Assembly (NCBI GenBank): GCA_033557685.1
Contig: JAWQRN010000020.1
Coordinates: 1 to 51,280, forward strand
Reading direction: 5' to 3'
Length of the DNA stretch: 51,280 nucleotides
Source of the DNA: Sperchopsis tessellata
Taxonomy: Eukaryota > Arthropoda > Insecta > Coleoptera > Hydrophilidae
Below are positions 21,230 to 33,800 of this stretch, in pieces; the first letter of the stretch is position 1, and every line of letters starts with the position of its first letter. The notes below the pieces were generated by a model. That model worked only from the letters and a program-made list of their open reading frames with translations. It was not told the DNA's origin and ran no database searches. The translations under genes were made by a program, and so were the position numbers.

Positions 21230-22250
21230 TTTTCATCGTATAGTGGCATCAAAAAGTATTATACACTGGGGAAATAGCGAAGTGCTATTTTAGGCTGATT
21301 TTGTTTGTGAAAATATTGATGACCAGAAAACACTGTGCCCGAAGAACAATAGAAGAAAAAGAAAATCGCCATTAACTCACAGACTCACAATGTGGAAAAA
21401 ACTGTTGAATCAGTTAAAAAGAACAACTACCAAGCTAGTTTCCTCTTGGAAGAACAAAACAACTCACTAAATACCCTTCCGACTGACTCTTTAAAAAATA
21501 AATATCCAGTGGAAATATTTGAAGAATTTTTCGATGACAATCTCTTTGAATATATTGTAGACTAGAGCAAAAAGTATGCTCTTCTGCAAAATGAACACAA
21601 TTTTGACTTTTATATTTTCCTGATTTTACAGCTTGTCACATGAACAAATATATTGGTGCGAAGATGATGATTTCAATACGTTCGAAACTGTTCCCAAAAA
21701 AAACCGAATTCTTGAATTAAGAATATGTATACATGTTCAGGATAATTCCCTATTATCAACAAAATCAAATAATAACAAAGGGGAAAAACTGTTTAAACTT
21801 CAACTAATTTTTGAGGAATTGAATGACGATTGTAAAAACTTTGGCCTCTTTAGTAACTAACTCTGCATCGATGAAATGGTACGTTACTGTGGACATCATT
21901 GTCTAAAACAATGTAACAATATAAACTAAATGTTCTGTTATTTTTTAAATGAGTTGGATTTTGATAATTCTTTTACCAATTTGGAACTTACGGAAAAATT
22001 ATGGACTTAACTGGCACTGTATGTTACAATATAATGAATGGATGAAAACAGAAAATCGAATATAAATTTGATGAAAAAATGGTCTATTTGCCCTAATGAG
22101 AAATGATAAGAACTGTAATACACTTTTGTCCAACCATTTTGGCTTTGAACCTTTGGAAAAAGTAATAAAGTAGTCCCCATGTAATTGGGCAATAATTGGA
22201 ATATTAAAAATACAAGATAAAATTTAGAGGAAAGAAATGGTATTTTTCTT
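21230..22250 (+). pseudogene. piggyBac transposase relic (type 2), nearly full span
   Basis: Blocks in order on the plus strand: PVEIFEEFFDDNLFEYIVD (about 21508-21564), KYALLQNEHNFDF (21574-21611), EQIYWCEDDDFNTFETVPKK with NRILELR (21642-21725), KLFKLQLIFEELNDDCKNFG (21785-21845), LCIDEMVRYCGHHCLKQ (21861-21910). LCIDE holds the first catalytic Asp. Then LDFDNSFTNLELTEKL-like (about 21955-22005; canonical DNFFTSxxLxxxL) and LSNHFGFEPLEKVIK (about 22126-22170; canonical LSNxxGxxPxxxVKRW). This is the usual piggyBac order. Stops at 21563, 21858 and later, plus frameshifts, make it inactive. The MGGVD segment is not visible. Confidence 0.8.
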
Positions 22251-25067
22251 TGTTTACCAATGCTATTGATATTACAATAAACAATGTACATTGTATTTAC
22301 AAATTGACGTATGAATATACAAATGCTTTACTGTTTTTGCGTTTTAAAAATTATTTTGTAATAACTCCTACACAGAGTTTGTTTATTTAAAAAACAATAT
22401 GAAACATGTGACCAAATCAATCCACGACATAAAAACCTCTCTTTAGTCACGTATCTTTGGAAGACGACCGGTAAACATGTTTTTTTTTTTCAAATAAAAC
22501 AAAAGGTGACAAATCTGATAAATATAATTTGTAGTGGAATTTTACAAACACTCTTATCTCATTCAAATGACTTTCACAATTGTATCATAAATATCTAATG
22601 AAATTGCAATTAATTAATGTTGATTTCATTTTCTCAGAACCCTTTTCTTTGTTAGGTAAATATTTTTCCAAAAGTAGATGAAAATATTTTCATAGTATTG
22701 CTCTATTTTTTGACTAACGCATGATTGCGTCGACCATCTTAAAATCAATGTAACCATGAAATTAAAACTTTGTCCTAAATGTTTACACATCGAGTTATAT
22801 TTATATTTTATAAAGTAATAAATGGCCACTTAAGGTAACATTGGTATAAAAAGTCACAAAATGTTAGTGGAAACCCAGAAAAGGCTTGTATTTAAACCAC
22901 AGCACCTAATTCAAAAAATAAAAGTATTCACTATTACTTTTGTTGTAACAATAGCACACAAACCATTCTTCTACGTCGAGTCGCGCAGCTGACTTCTTAT
23001 CTCTTCACCAGATAATACATACTAACCATTATGGAATCTCTGTCGATATCTAAGTGACGAATAGCTGCGTCACTTGCATTTATATTCTTAATATGTTCCA
23101 GTATTTGAAAGTAACACGTCCACGTAACAACGCAGGCTATAGAGAATGATGTTGGTTCAAAAACTGAAATTTAACATATAAGTTTTTTTTTCATAACACC
23201 ATATGGTCGCCTTGTGTTTTTATTTTTTTTTTATTTTTAAGTCATCTTGTACTATTTTTTTTAATTATTTTACATATATTATAAATTATGTAATAAATAT
23301 CTACAAGAGAAACTATAACTCTGAAGCATATATTTTCAGAAACAAAAAGAAAAAACTCTCATGAATGAAAGGCACTAATGACTGAACTTGCTGACCTGGA
23401 AACTTGATGTATTAAAATAAAACGGTTGGGTTGGGAGAAATTATTTCTTGATAACGTTGGCACAATTTCAAAAAATGAATTTCCCAAGTGGCGAAAAAAG
23501 CGCTAATAGCCATACCCCTACAACAGGAGATGTATATATCTGGATTATACCATGATTTATTTTGATCATTTTAATTGGGTTAAATATATATTTAATCTGC
23601 GAAATCATATGAATTAATTTGCTTTATATACATTCACCAATGATTCTACAACAAATTACTAACGCAAATATAATTCTCATTGCTCACAATACTAGCGATA
23701 ACTGTCAAGATTTGAAGAAAAATATAAAATTTCTGATGAAAACAATGATAATTTATTACCATATTCATTATGATTATATTTACAATGAAAATACGTGAAA
23801 AACATTCATAATCCTACAAAATTTCTGATATATTCAAAACTACAAGTTTTTAAGCCGAATCATGTGATAATTTTTTGTACAGAATATCAATGCTTACATT
23901 TAAACTGACACTTTAAGAAACCATCTTAGACTAACAAGACCAGTCGGTGGGAAGACAGTAAACATTCTCTTCCTAAAATAGTATTTTACGACAAAGTGTG
24001 AGTGTCATTTTTACATCAAACCATACAAGCTTATTCTCTGTAAATGCTGTTTTTAAATAGAATCAACGGTTCGTCTACACACGTACGAAAATATCAAAGC
24101 CATCAGTGTTTATAAGGATTCATTACAAACCTGCATGCATTCCGTTGTAAATAATGGATATTGGTATACCACACATGATGTTTTTCAAACCAAATAAACT
24201 TTTAAATTCTGAAAACAAATATGTAGCTCCATTGGAAAATAGTATTGATAACAACATTTGTATGTTTTGTTTAAATTAAATTTATTTATTTACACGGTGG
24301 AAATTTGAAATTAAACAAATTGTTGTTTGCTGGCGTTAAACATGTCTAGAGGTTATCATGTCGCTAGTTATATCATTCGATCAAAAAATAATAGGTAGGT
24401 GCAGGCTATGAAAAACAAAATAAGAGGCTTCGCTTAGTTCATACAGTTAAATTATATGTTAAAACAAAATGGGCTTTATGCAACAACAGGAAACAACCCC
24501 CAGTTACATGTGTTTTTTTTTTCTTATGGCATTCAGGATCCGAGTCCATAAACCACATTAATCAGTTATTTGTCATGACAGTCAAAGTGAAAGCAATATC
24601 TAGGAGTAGGCAGAGTAAACACACATTTCACGTCCCGGGACCTATCGGGACGACTTTTACAACATTACAAACAATATGTGTTTTATTTACTAAAGTACAT
24701 ATTAAACGAAATTATGCATGATTACTATACTTGTAGTATCGGAAGGGTCATAAACAGCACACCCGCATCCATCAAGACCCTTAGAACCATTCACGTAAAC
24801 TATTGTGGAACATGGAAGATTGTTGACAATAGAGTGAAAAATCTACACATCGGAGTTAAATTTGCCATCATATGAGGGAAAATTAATTTGGGTGGATAAT
24901 TAAAATCATAAAAGTTAAATAAACAAAATGGGATCTGGTCAAGCATTGTATTTTGAGGTCAGTCGGTAAGCTATTGCAAGAGTTGGTGATACTTTTCTCC
25001 TCCAGAATGAAACTGTATATTGGAGAGTTAACTACGACAGACCTAAATAATAAATATTGGTGTCACA
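22251..25067. other. Long stretch with no gene recognised
   Basis: AT-rich. CCCTTTTCTTTGTTAG/GTAAAT at 22640-22660 is a weak acceptor-donor juxtaposition with a poor donor. 24637-24655 holds a short GTCCCGGGACC / CGGGACGAC inverted motif. Open frames at 22007-22291, 22626-22829 and 24678-24875 show no domains. Confidence 0.4.
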
Positions 25068-25183
25068 TATGAATGTTGTTTCCGGGTTGAAACTGTGTAG
25101 AGGGTCTGATAAGTGCCGACGTTTCGTCCACTGTTGCAAGGGACCCTTTCAAGGCGAGTGATGTTACTTCAACGAATGAATTC
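25068..25183 (+). repeat. Dispersed repeat A, copy 2
   Basis: Shares GAATGTTGTTTCCGGGT, the GACGTTTCGTC palindrome (25118-25128), CCACTGTTGCAAGGGAC, TTTCAAGGCGAGTGATGTTA and terminal GAATTC with copy 3. Similarity stops sharply at GAATTC (25183), where the neighbouring pseudogene begins. This is consistent with the repeat having inserted into that pseudogene or joined to it by deletion. Confidence 0.9.
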
Positions 25184-25990
25184 CTGTGAGGCATTGATTT
25201 TTTCTTTGGCGGTGTAAACCAAGGTTATATTCTTCACAAAACACCTTTCTATTAATAGAAGAACTAGCTACCAGTTGATTTTTTTTGCCAAAGAATACAT
25301 TATGATTATATCAAATCAAAATGTAAATACTTTCGTAGGATTTTCGCACGGCAGTAATGCGAAGAGACCACAGAAAAATTCTCAATATGTTGTGTTTCAC
25401 TATGCAAAATCTTAGGTGACGGGACCTTCTTTATGTGCTTGCCTCTTTTGTCTTCTACAATAATATATCCTATTTTGTGTCATGTCATGCATTGCAATTT
25501 CTACAATTCCTTTGCGATTCCTACTGTGTTAATCAACATGGTTTTGCACACTTCTTTCATTATTCCGTGGCAGCTGTACTGTTAAGTATTGAGTACTCCA
25601 TGGTGTGCCATTTTTTTCCTGTATGGCTGTGAATAAAATCTGTTTTTCGTTCATAGGAATCCAGTTCATAATATCTCCGGAAAATCATTTGCCTTCCATC
25701 GTGAGAAATAATTTCATTTGCATCTACAACTTATCTGGCATGAAGCTTTCATTTCCACTCCAGGTACAAATTTACCCCTAGAAGAGATGTAACTTTCACC
25801 ATTCCGCCTTCTTATTTTCGTCATATTCCTTTTCTAGCCTTTCTGATTTCTCTATCTTTTTTGCGGTTTATCTGTCTTCACAGGTAGAGTCATCCATACC
25901 TTGCAGGGGCATCGTCATTATCAGAAGATGAATTCGAAAAACTGGGATTATCTTCATTATGGTCAGGGGAATATGGATTAACATCCTACT
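25184..25990 (-). pseudogene. Uncharacterised insect transposon-like protein (SHYCR / KPKKDQC family), broken
   Basis: Minus strand from about 25940: SDNDDAPARYG, a basic stretch (KKDREIRKARKG), then DANEIISHDGRQMIFRRYYE and LDSYERKTDFI (about 25725-25655). EVCKTMLINTVGIAKEL (about 25556-25505) is followed by IIVEDKRGKHIKKVPSPK (about 25460-25405), HIENFSVVSSHYCRAKILRK (about 25393-25335) and SINRKVFCEEYNLGLHRQ (about 25260-25205). I recall this block order from many uncharacterised arthropod proteins that occur in multiple copies, with SHYCR and (H/Y)KPKKDQC motifs, which suggests a mobile element. Their enzymatic function is not known to me. Several stops and frameshifts are present, and the reading is cut at 25184 by repeat A. 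Confidence 0.65.
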
Positions 25991-26689
25991 CCAAATCAAC
26001 TTAAGGTGGTTATGAAATTCTTTGGTATTGTCATAAATGAATTATTGGAATAATCGTAATAGCCTAAATTGAATATACAAAAATGTATTAGTCGCGACAG
26101 TATTTTCAGTTACTGAAAATAAAACATTGTTTTTGTAAAAATAATAACATTTAAGACATCCATCCATACACCAAGTAATAAAAATAGCCAAAAACATAAC
26201 CAAATTTTCAACAACTAGATTGTGATCTGTTTGTATTAAGAAAGAAAATGAATTACTTTCATTATGGTTTACTTGCCTGAGTCCTATTTATAATATTATC
26301 TTTCCTCTTGTTACCTTTATTATTCCAAATCAACACAAAAACTACTTCTGTTCATATCAAACTTTACTGCATAATAACGCGGAACGAGATATCTCAAGCA
26401 AAATGGGCAAGTTACAGTTGCTAAGTCATGTTACCCACTTACACAATTAGATATCTCAAGTTATTTACTAATAGCATAACAATTTTTTAGGATTTTGGGA
26501 CTTATCTATTTATTTTTACTGGATTTTTGTGCTTTAGGCACACAATGCGACATCTAATTACGCCATTAAAAAGGTCGTAAAAGACTGGACAGGTATATGT
26601 AGATAACTCAAAATACCCTAAATTTGAGTTACCTAGTTGCCATTATGGAGAGTTGGGTGCTAGTAGTATATAAAAGATATATGCGGTAA
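25991..26689. other. No gene recognised
   Basis: AT-rich spacer. GATATCTCAAG occurs twice (26390s and 26450s) as a small local repeat; no other structure noticed. Confidence 0.35.
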
Positions 26690-27900
26690 GGGGTGATGTA
26701 CGCAATAAAGCAAACCAAGGATCGTAAATCCACTGGTCCGGACGAGAAACCAGTGGAACTAATAGAACTTATTAACGAGTAAGCAATATATATCTTGGTT
26801 AGACTATTCAACCTAATCTATTGCACAGGAATAATACCACATCAGTGGCTAGTATCTACATTTGTTACCTTACCTAAAAATAACAAGGCTAAGGAATGCT
26901 CCGACTGCAGAACAATTGCATTAATAAGTCACGCTCTGAAGGTGTTCCTGAGAATCACCAATAACTGCATCCACAGAAAGATGGACTATGAAACTTGTAA
27001 TAATCAGATTGGTTTCAGGAATGGAATGGGCACTAGAGAGGCATTGTTTGGAGCCAGTGTTCTGATGCAGCGATGCCTAGACATTAACCAAAACATACAT
27101 GTGTTCTTTATTGTTTTTGGAAAGGCATTTGACAAGGTTCAGCATGGAAAGCTAGTAGACATCTTCAAGAAGAAAAACATCGATAATGGAGATATTAGAA
27201 TTATATGCAACCTCTATTGCAATCAAAGAATCAGGGTCAAAGTTGACAATGAACTTTTAGAAGAGATAAACATTCATCGTGGAGTTCGCCAGACCTGCGT
27301 CCTGCCCCCTCTGCTGTACAGCGTGTACATCGAGGTTATCTTTCAGAAATCTATAGCAGAATAGGGGCATTTGAACAATTACGAGCCAAAAATGAATATA
27401 AATAAAACAAAATTCATGATTATTACAAAAAATACCATCGCTAACGAAATTCTTCATACAGATGTTACAAGTGTAGAGAGTCGTGCAGCAAAAGTATATT
27501 GGAACACTGGTTACCCAAAACCCAGAACAAGCAAGAGAAATAAGAGCTTCTATAGCAATTGCTAGAACTGCGTTTATTAAAGTGAAAAAAGATGTTTTGA
27601 AGTCGTGACAACAAATTAGAACTATCTGGTTATTCGGTGCGGAAGCTTGGACGCTAAAACAGGCAGATGCAAACAAACTGGCAGCATTCGAACGATGTTG
27701 TTATAGGAGAATACTAAAGATATCTTGGGTGGACCGTGTCACAAATATTGAGGTGCTTCAAACGCTTAATAAAGAGAAGTTTATGGGTTGCTGATACTGA
27801 TTGTGGAGGGGAATATAAGGGGGAAGAGAAGTTTAGGAAGAAGAAGGATCTCCTGGCTTAGAAATTTAAGAGAAGATTAATATAATTTCAAACATCTGAT
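26690..27900 (+). pseudogene. Non-LTR (endonuclease-reverse transcriptase) relic lacking its YADD box
   Basis: Plus strand: AIKQTKDRKSTGPDEKP (26702-26752; canonical NNKAPGPDxIPxE), a stop, then a 189-codon open frame 26795-27364. This has LFNLIYCTGIIPHQW, LPKNNKAKECSDCRTIALIS, QIGFRNGMGTREALF, FIVFGKAFDKVQH (canonical FIDYEKAFD), LYCNQRIRVKV and HRGVRQTCVLPPLL (canonical RGVRQGCVLSPLLF). The FADD-containing segment is deleted at 27362-27390, and the frame resumes MNINKTKFMIIT, AIARTAFIKVKKDVL, WLFGAEAWTLKQADANKL and ISWVDRVTNIEVLQTLNKEK. The family is the multi-copy insect type often auto-annotated as craniofacial development protein 2-like. Catalytic Asp residues are lost; inactive, but the long frame suggests it is fairly young. 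Confidence 0.85.
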
Positions 27901-30768
27901 AGGATAGATGAAGTTTATAAAACTGGCGGTATATGTGTTCATGTTTTATAATAAATTTTTATTTTAATTAAATCGATTTATAATAATTTTAATATATTCT
28001 TGACAAATGTTGTTTGTCTCCTCGAAGTGGGCAGATGCTGCTTGCACATGTGCCTTCATACAAAAACGTTTTTCAGGCAACAGACATTTAATAAATTTGC
28101 AATTAAATTGTAAACAGCATGTGCCTGTGACCGAGAATATGGCACATTTATAATTCGCTTAATTGTAAATTATAAAACGAAAAAGTAAATTATCAACTTG
28201 CACAATAAACCAAGCAGTCACACACTCAGTATAGTAAAATCCTCATAATTAAAACAGGTTGGCCTTTGCTCTTTTATATTTATTAATTCGACCTTCTTAT
28301 TATGTTATTGTGTTTACGTAAAACTGAAAATGGCCCACACTTTTTTGAATAGTCCGAGTGTTTTCATACCACTTCTATATTTATTTTCGGGTTATGTGCC
28401 TCGGCCAAAATGCTTCTGTTATATTCTTAATTTGAAATTTATTGTGCGTGAATGCCATTGGTTTTAGTACTACTGTCAGCGCGGACTGACATCTGGTAGA
28501 ATGATTAAAGAATACGATATTGTAATGTTTGTTTCATTTGTTTGTATTTAGAGGTCGATGTAGCCGTTTAAATTTGCCAATTTTTTAATATGCCCTCCTT
28601 CATAGCGTGATGTCAGCGCTTAATTTGCGAGCTTTTTCACTATTTCCGTCGCAACTAAAGTTTCGACATCTATACTATTGGACGGTCAACTTTGGGTCAC
28701 AGATCGAGCTGTTAGGTCAACGGTTATGTGAATATAGTTATAATACAATCTGACGTAAACTTTGGAAAGATTAAATATGGTGAGATAACTGTTATTGAGA
28801 TAAAAATCTGTTAAAAAATTTAAGTGATTACTGATTTTACTAGATTTGTAACACTTGTTGTTTCACATGGATAGAGTTGCCAGCTCTGCCCTATAAACTG
28901 TACAGGGTCCCAAATTCGTTTCTCCACTTGTGTATCTCGGTTATGTTAAGAGATAAAAGGTAGGCTTAAATTAGGCACATTTGCGTATTGTTCGAAATTT
29001 TTATTTTGTTATTATTAATTTAATTTTCGGAATTTTCAAAATCTGTTTTCTGCAGCCACTATTTATTTTATATCGATTCAAAATATTATAATTTGATTCC
29101 AACGTTTTGTCTCCTGTGAAACATCATAAAAATTAAATTTTCCTAAATAGGGACCATATTCGTTTACACTCCATTCTAAATCATTTTTATTGTAATTCCA
29201 AAAATATATAATATAATATATCATACATGGTGAAAACTTTGATATTAGGACTCCAACACATAAATTTTGTTTTATACGTATTTATTATTTATGATGATTG
29301 TGATTTCAAAGTAAATTAGGTTAATTAATAACATATTTTAGAGTTTCTTGTGCGCATTTCAGTCATCAGATTATTGTCGAAATATCTTCTAAAAACAACG
29401 AAAATAGCGATGTGGAATGGATTTGTTACACTTAAATAGAAATGCAATAATCGTCAGTTATTTTCAAAAGTTAAGACGAAATTTATCTAAATTTGGTTCA
29501 TTTAGTTAGCACCGAAATAAGTATGTAGATAGAATTGGTGAACAAAACAAAGAAAATATGTTTAACGAAGTAAAAATTAATTTGATTAAAAATGTATTAA
29601 TTCAAGAAAGTTTTTCTAATTGTTTACTAGGAGAAGAAAAAACATAATTTCGGTACATATAAAATTAAAATCAGTTTGTGACCAAGGTGTGATTTTCATG
29701 CCGGGTTGATGTGTCAACGCACACTATAAATGTAACTTATTTACAGTCATCTTAGATCTGTAACTATGAAATATAAATTTGGAATTTGGGGTTCTAATAT
29801 CAAAATGTTATCTATGTGTGTTATATATTTGTAATTAAAATAAAAAATACTTTAAAAGTGATAAAAAAACAAATGGTAGCATTTATGTAAAAAAATAAAC
29901 TTGATGATGTCACATCATTACTTAGAAAACGTGCACTTAAAATTTGCTGCAGAAATGTGTTTACATATTTTGAATATTCTTAAAATTAATAGTGAAATAA
30001 AATATTTCGAATGTTTCAGATTTGTTCGAAACAATTGAATATAGATAACTTTTGTCAACGGATTATTGTTCCCTATCTCTTAAGGTAACTGAGATCCGCA
30101 TGTAGATAATCGATTTTGCGTCACCCTTTACAATACTTCAGGTTTTGGACTTCTTGTAGTTTGTCAGTTAACATTATCCATACTAGTAATTAATCCATAC
30201 TAGTAATTATTTTTAAGGTGTACTTTTATAATTTTTAAAGAAAAATAAATAAAAATAAAAGAAGTTTTTTTAAAAAGCAATTATCCACAACAAGTGTTTG
30301 ATTAAATTATATAACAACTACTCAATCAATACAGGATGTTTCTGAAATGCGAGTAGATATTTATTGAAATAAACTTTCATCCTCAATAAGATGGTTAAAG
30401 ATGTACCAAAATTTTTAAAGCTATCTGCCCGATTCAAGTATCTCGTTTGATGATGGGTCATAATGCCTATTGTAAAATTTTCAGACGCGTGTAATTTCTC
30501 CATAAGAAGTCCAGTTATTGATAACGTAAATTATGGCAATTTTGCAAATAGATATAGATATTCTTAGCCCCCAATAGATATAGGTATTCTAGAGTAATTC
30601 ACAACAGAGCATATATACCTGTGACATATGGGTCAGTTTGTCATAACTGCTATATCAGCGATATCAAAACCGTTTCTTAAATAATTATTTGCTGTAAGTG
30701 ACACATTTTCAACTTATACAAGTTGTATACATTTTATAGTAACCGTTTTTACTGTATTTCTGTGGTAG
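27901..30768. other. No gene recognised
   Basis: AT-rich. 28460-28740 has noticeably more CpG than its surroundings, but no ORF. TACAGGATGTTTCTGAAAT near 30330 looks like common insect transposon ends, but no partner was found. Confidence 0.4.
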
Positions 30769-30836
30769 GGTCCAATTACCTAGCCGTGCTGATGAGCAGT
30801 GGTACTGCGAACTAGCTATATACGGCATTGGATACC
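30769..30836 (+). ncRNA. Degenerate type I hammerhead ribozyme-like motif 1
   Basis: Stem I: GCCGUG (30783-30788) pairs with UACGGC (30821-30826). After a 6-base bulge UACCUA (30777-30782), CCAAU (30772-30776) pairs with AUUGG (30827-30831), then GGU with ACC. The core CUGAUGA is at 30789-30795. Stem II GCAGU/ACUGC (30796-30808) has a 3-base loop. GAA is at 30809-30811. A minimal stem III follows, and the cleavage triplet AUA is at 30818-30820. The only core deviation is C at 15.1 (30812), where A should pair with U16.1. A bulge in the 5' strand of stem I is typical of small animal type I hammerheads. Confidence 0.6.
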
Positions 30837-33800
30837 TCATTCATACGCAAAACTGAGCTGCTTGTTATTATTATGCCAGAGAGTGACCATGATTAGTTTT
30901 TCATTTTTATCACATATATTGGCAAGAATCCATATTAACATTTATACCGCTTGGTCTAAATAATGCGTTCATTTTTCATTTTTAAATTTTACAAAACATC
31001 CCCATCTCTAGGCGACGTTTTCTTGTAGTGTCGAAATAGTTTACTATAGAGCGGAACCGCGTCTAATTAATATCCACGATATCGGCTTATGGGCTTTTGA
31101 CAATGGACACAACTTATTCCATGACGATGTGGTTGTAAACACTAGATAGTCCTTGAGGAGTTCCCAGAATGTAAGTGAAATACACGCAAACAGCGAAATC
31201 GGGTAGATAGACCGTCTCATCGGAATATCACGCAGCACTTGGCTTGGGTAGATAAAAAATTTAGTAACTAAAGTGAAAACGATATTCTTAAAGTTGTCAT
31301 ATAGTTACTCCCGCCGATTACTCACGCTTGTCTAAATAAATAAATATATACATCATAAATAATCATCCGAACAAAAAAAAATCATTCTATTAAAAAATAT
31401 ATCGATAAAATACATCCAGATAAAAAGTACTGACCTATTGATGCCGACGCCATTAGAGAGTTTTTGTCATCAGATTGAGAAGATGAAATAAATTATAATG
31501 GACATAATGATGACACTTTGATACTTAATTTATCTAAACCATTGCACGCTACATTATCCAAGACGTTTTTAATTGAGTTTTCTGTTTAACTGGCAGTGGA
31601 TTTATTTCAAAGGTGCATCCACAATCAGTGGATAAAATAGCCTTAGGTAACTCAAAATCTAACCATTTTGTGAATAAAAGTCTATAGCTCCTGTCAATGT
31701 ATTGACAAATATAATGCTTTTCAGTTTAGGCGAAAAACTTAAATTGGAGCGCCACAAAGTGACATTTCCGGTCTAGCTACATATTCTAGTTTGATTAGTT
31801 CATGACAACAATTATAAGATATTAAATATGAAATTTGTTATAAATCGGTTGAGTAGTTTTCGCATAATTGTGCTCTCAAGATTTACTTTTACACACCCAG
31901 ACGTCATTCCAAAAATGGTCAAATCGTGCTTAAAACGAGTATATCCACTGAAATCCGGAAGCACACCGTTCGCGTGTAGAGAAAGTAAAAAAAAAACATT
32001 CCGAAGGTTGAATCAATTCTTAACGCTCTGCTTTCAAACTTATTTTTCTTTGAAAACATCTTGCAGTATTTTCATAATATAAATTTGTCATCACATCGAA
32101 CTTTCCTTGGGACGTGATGTATAGGACAACCTTGTAAACCACTTGTATTGAAATTTACAGGTTAATATATAATCTCTAAATTTAAAACGGAATTCCTAAC
32201 TGTGCGAAAAAAAGCAAGCGCTCATCATCCGGTCAGAAAAACATCGCAAAAATGTATAAATACAAGACTAGAAATACATTTTCAAGTGATAATAGTCGCA
32301 ATGTAGGTTCATCGGTCGTGGAGACTCTTGTGACCTAAATGTGTCAGCTGGGCGGAGTTTTCAAAAAAATACCGCATTGTTTATGAAGTACTTGCACCAG
32401 ACTCCAAATTAGCCTTATAAATTGGTTTCGTCCGTACCTTTAAACACATGATTCCATCATAAATTTCAACATTTTTTGTCTTCCGAAGTTTTACAAAGCT
32501 ACGCGGTGTAAAAATAGACTAAAATCTAAAATAAAATGGGGGCAAAGGTATAAATCCAAATTTATAGCGGCAGCTTTATTAAATTAATGGGTTACCATTT
32601 AGTTTCCAAACTGGCATCAAAGATGAAAACGAGCTAATTCTAGAATAAATATGTTCTTGAATTAACGGTTAGTAATGGTAATTGGTGGTTACCAGATCTT
32701 ACTGCAATGGAGAACAAGTCCATATTTGGTCCACTGCAGGCTATAATATTAGTATAACTCTAAAAGTACCTTTTTAAATCTTGATATCTAATATGAACCA
32801 CATCATAGATTTCTTTTAGTCAGAGAGTCCCAGTGATCAACAAACCATTATTCAGATGTCATACAACATTTTTAGAAGACTTATTTCCAATATACAGAAA
32901 TTTTCATACACCACCAGATATTTAGTCCCTCGATTTAGGTCATTGCCTCCTTTAAAGAAAATCATTACCCTTCAGTCTTCAATTTAAGCTTAATTTCTCT
33001 CATTTTATTACAAAGAAACACTCTCATATCCCTATAAGCAGCACTGTTACGTGAAAATGTTCAGCTATTTTCTGTTAGCAGGTACTATAAATTATACTAG
33101 ACTGCCATCTTATCAGGTTAAAAACGGTCTTAATAATATTAAAATGAGATCACCAAGTGCTTCGACTTAAAAACATCACGTGATGCTCGTCCATTTTAAT
33201 TATAATTTTAGTTTGATAATAAACTTCATTTACATATCTACTTGTGAGACTTTGGGAAAGTATATTTCAGCTCCTTGAAACTTTTATCTGAATAGAGAGA
33301 GAGAGACACGCCCACTTATACTGTGCAGATGATTTAAAGTCAGGCAAGTAAACTTCGAACAGAATTAACGTTGGAAATGCAGAACGCACGCCCATAATAT
33401 TTAGACAGGTTTTAGAATACTTACAACCTTAATCTTCGTACATACCTGCAAACTATTAATCCTGTACCCAAACGCGGGAGTGGTGATATATTACTTCAGA
33501 GTTTATTGACCTCTTTATCTGTTCTATTCTAGATGATTTGAAATACAATTTCTTAACAACATAAAATTTTACATGCACACGTATATTTTATTAAATTTTA
33601 AAATGTTTTTGACATGTAATACTTATAATTTTATCTGTTAACATTAACTGTTAGAATAACTATGTAGTATCTCCTCCCCTCCCGTACAATGTACAACCTT
33701 CAGATATGATATAATGATTCCCTATCACCAATGAATTTGTGTCGTCCGCATAGCGCCATTTTTGGATTATGCGAGATGTTATTAACGAATAGCACACGTG

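Noticed and set aside
22640..22662. CCCTTTTCTTTGTTAG/GTAAAT as a ratchet point
   Set aside because: The pyrimidine tract is good but the donor is GTAAAT, weak compared with the exact GTAAGT of the two called sites.
25068..25183. Repeat A as a canonical hammerhead ribozyme
   Set aside because: GUCC/GGAC and GAAAC are present, but the sequence before the stem (UUGAAAG or UUGAAAA) does not give CUGANGA in register and one extra base intervenes. Kept only as a hairpin-bearing repeat.
27257..27676. 139-codon minus-strand frame
   Set aside because: Antisense to a clearly recognisable RT on the plus strand.
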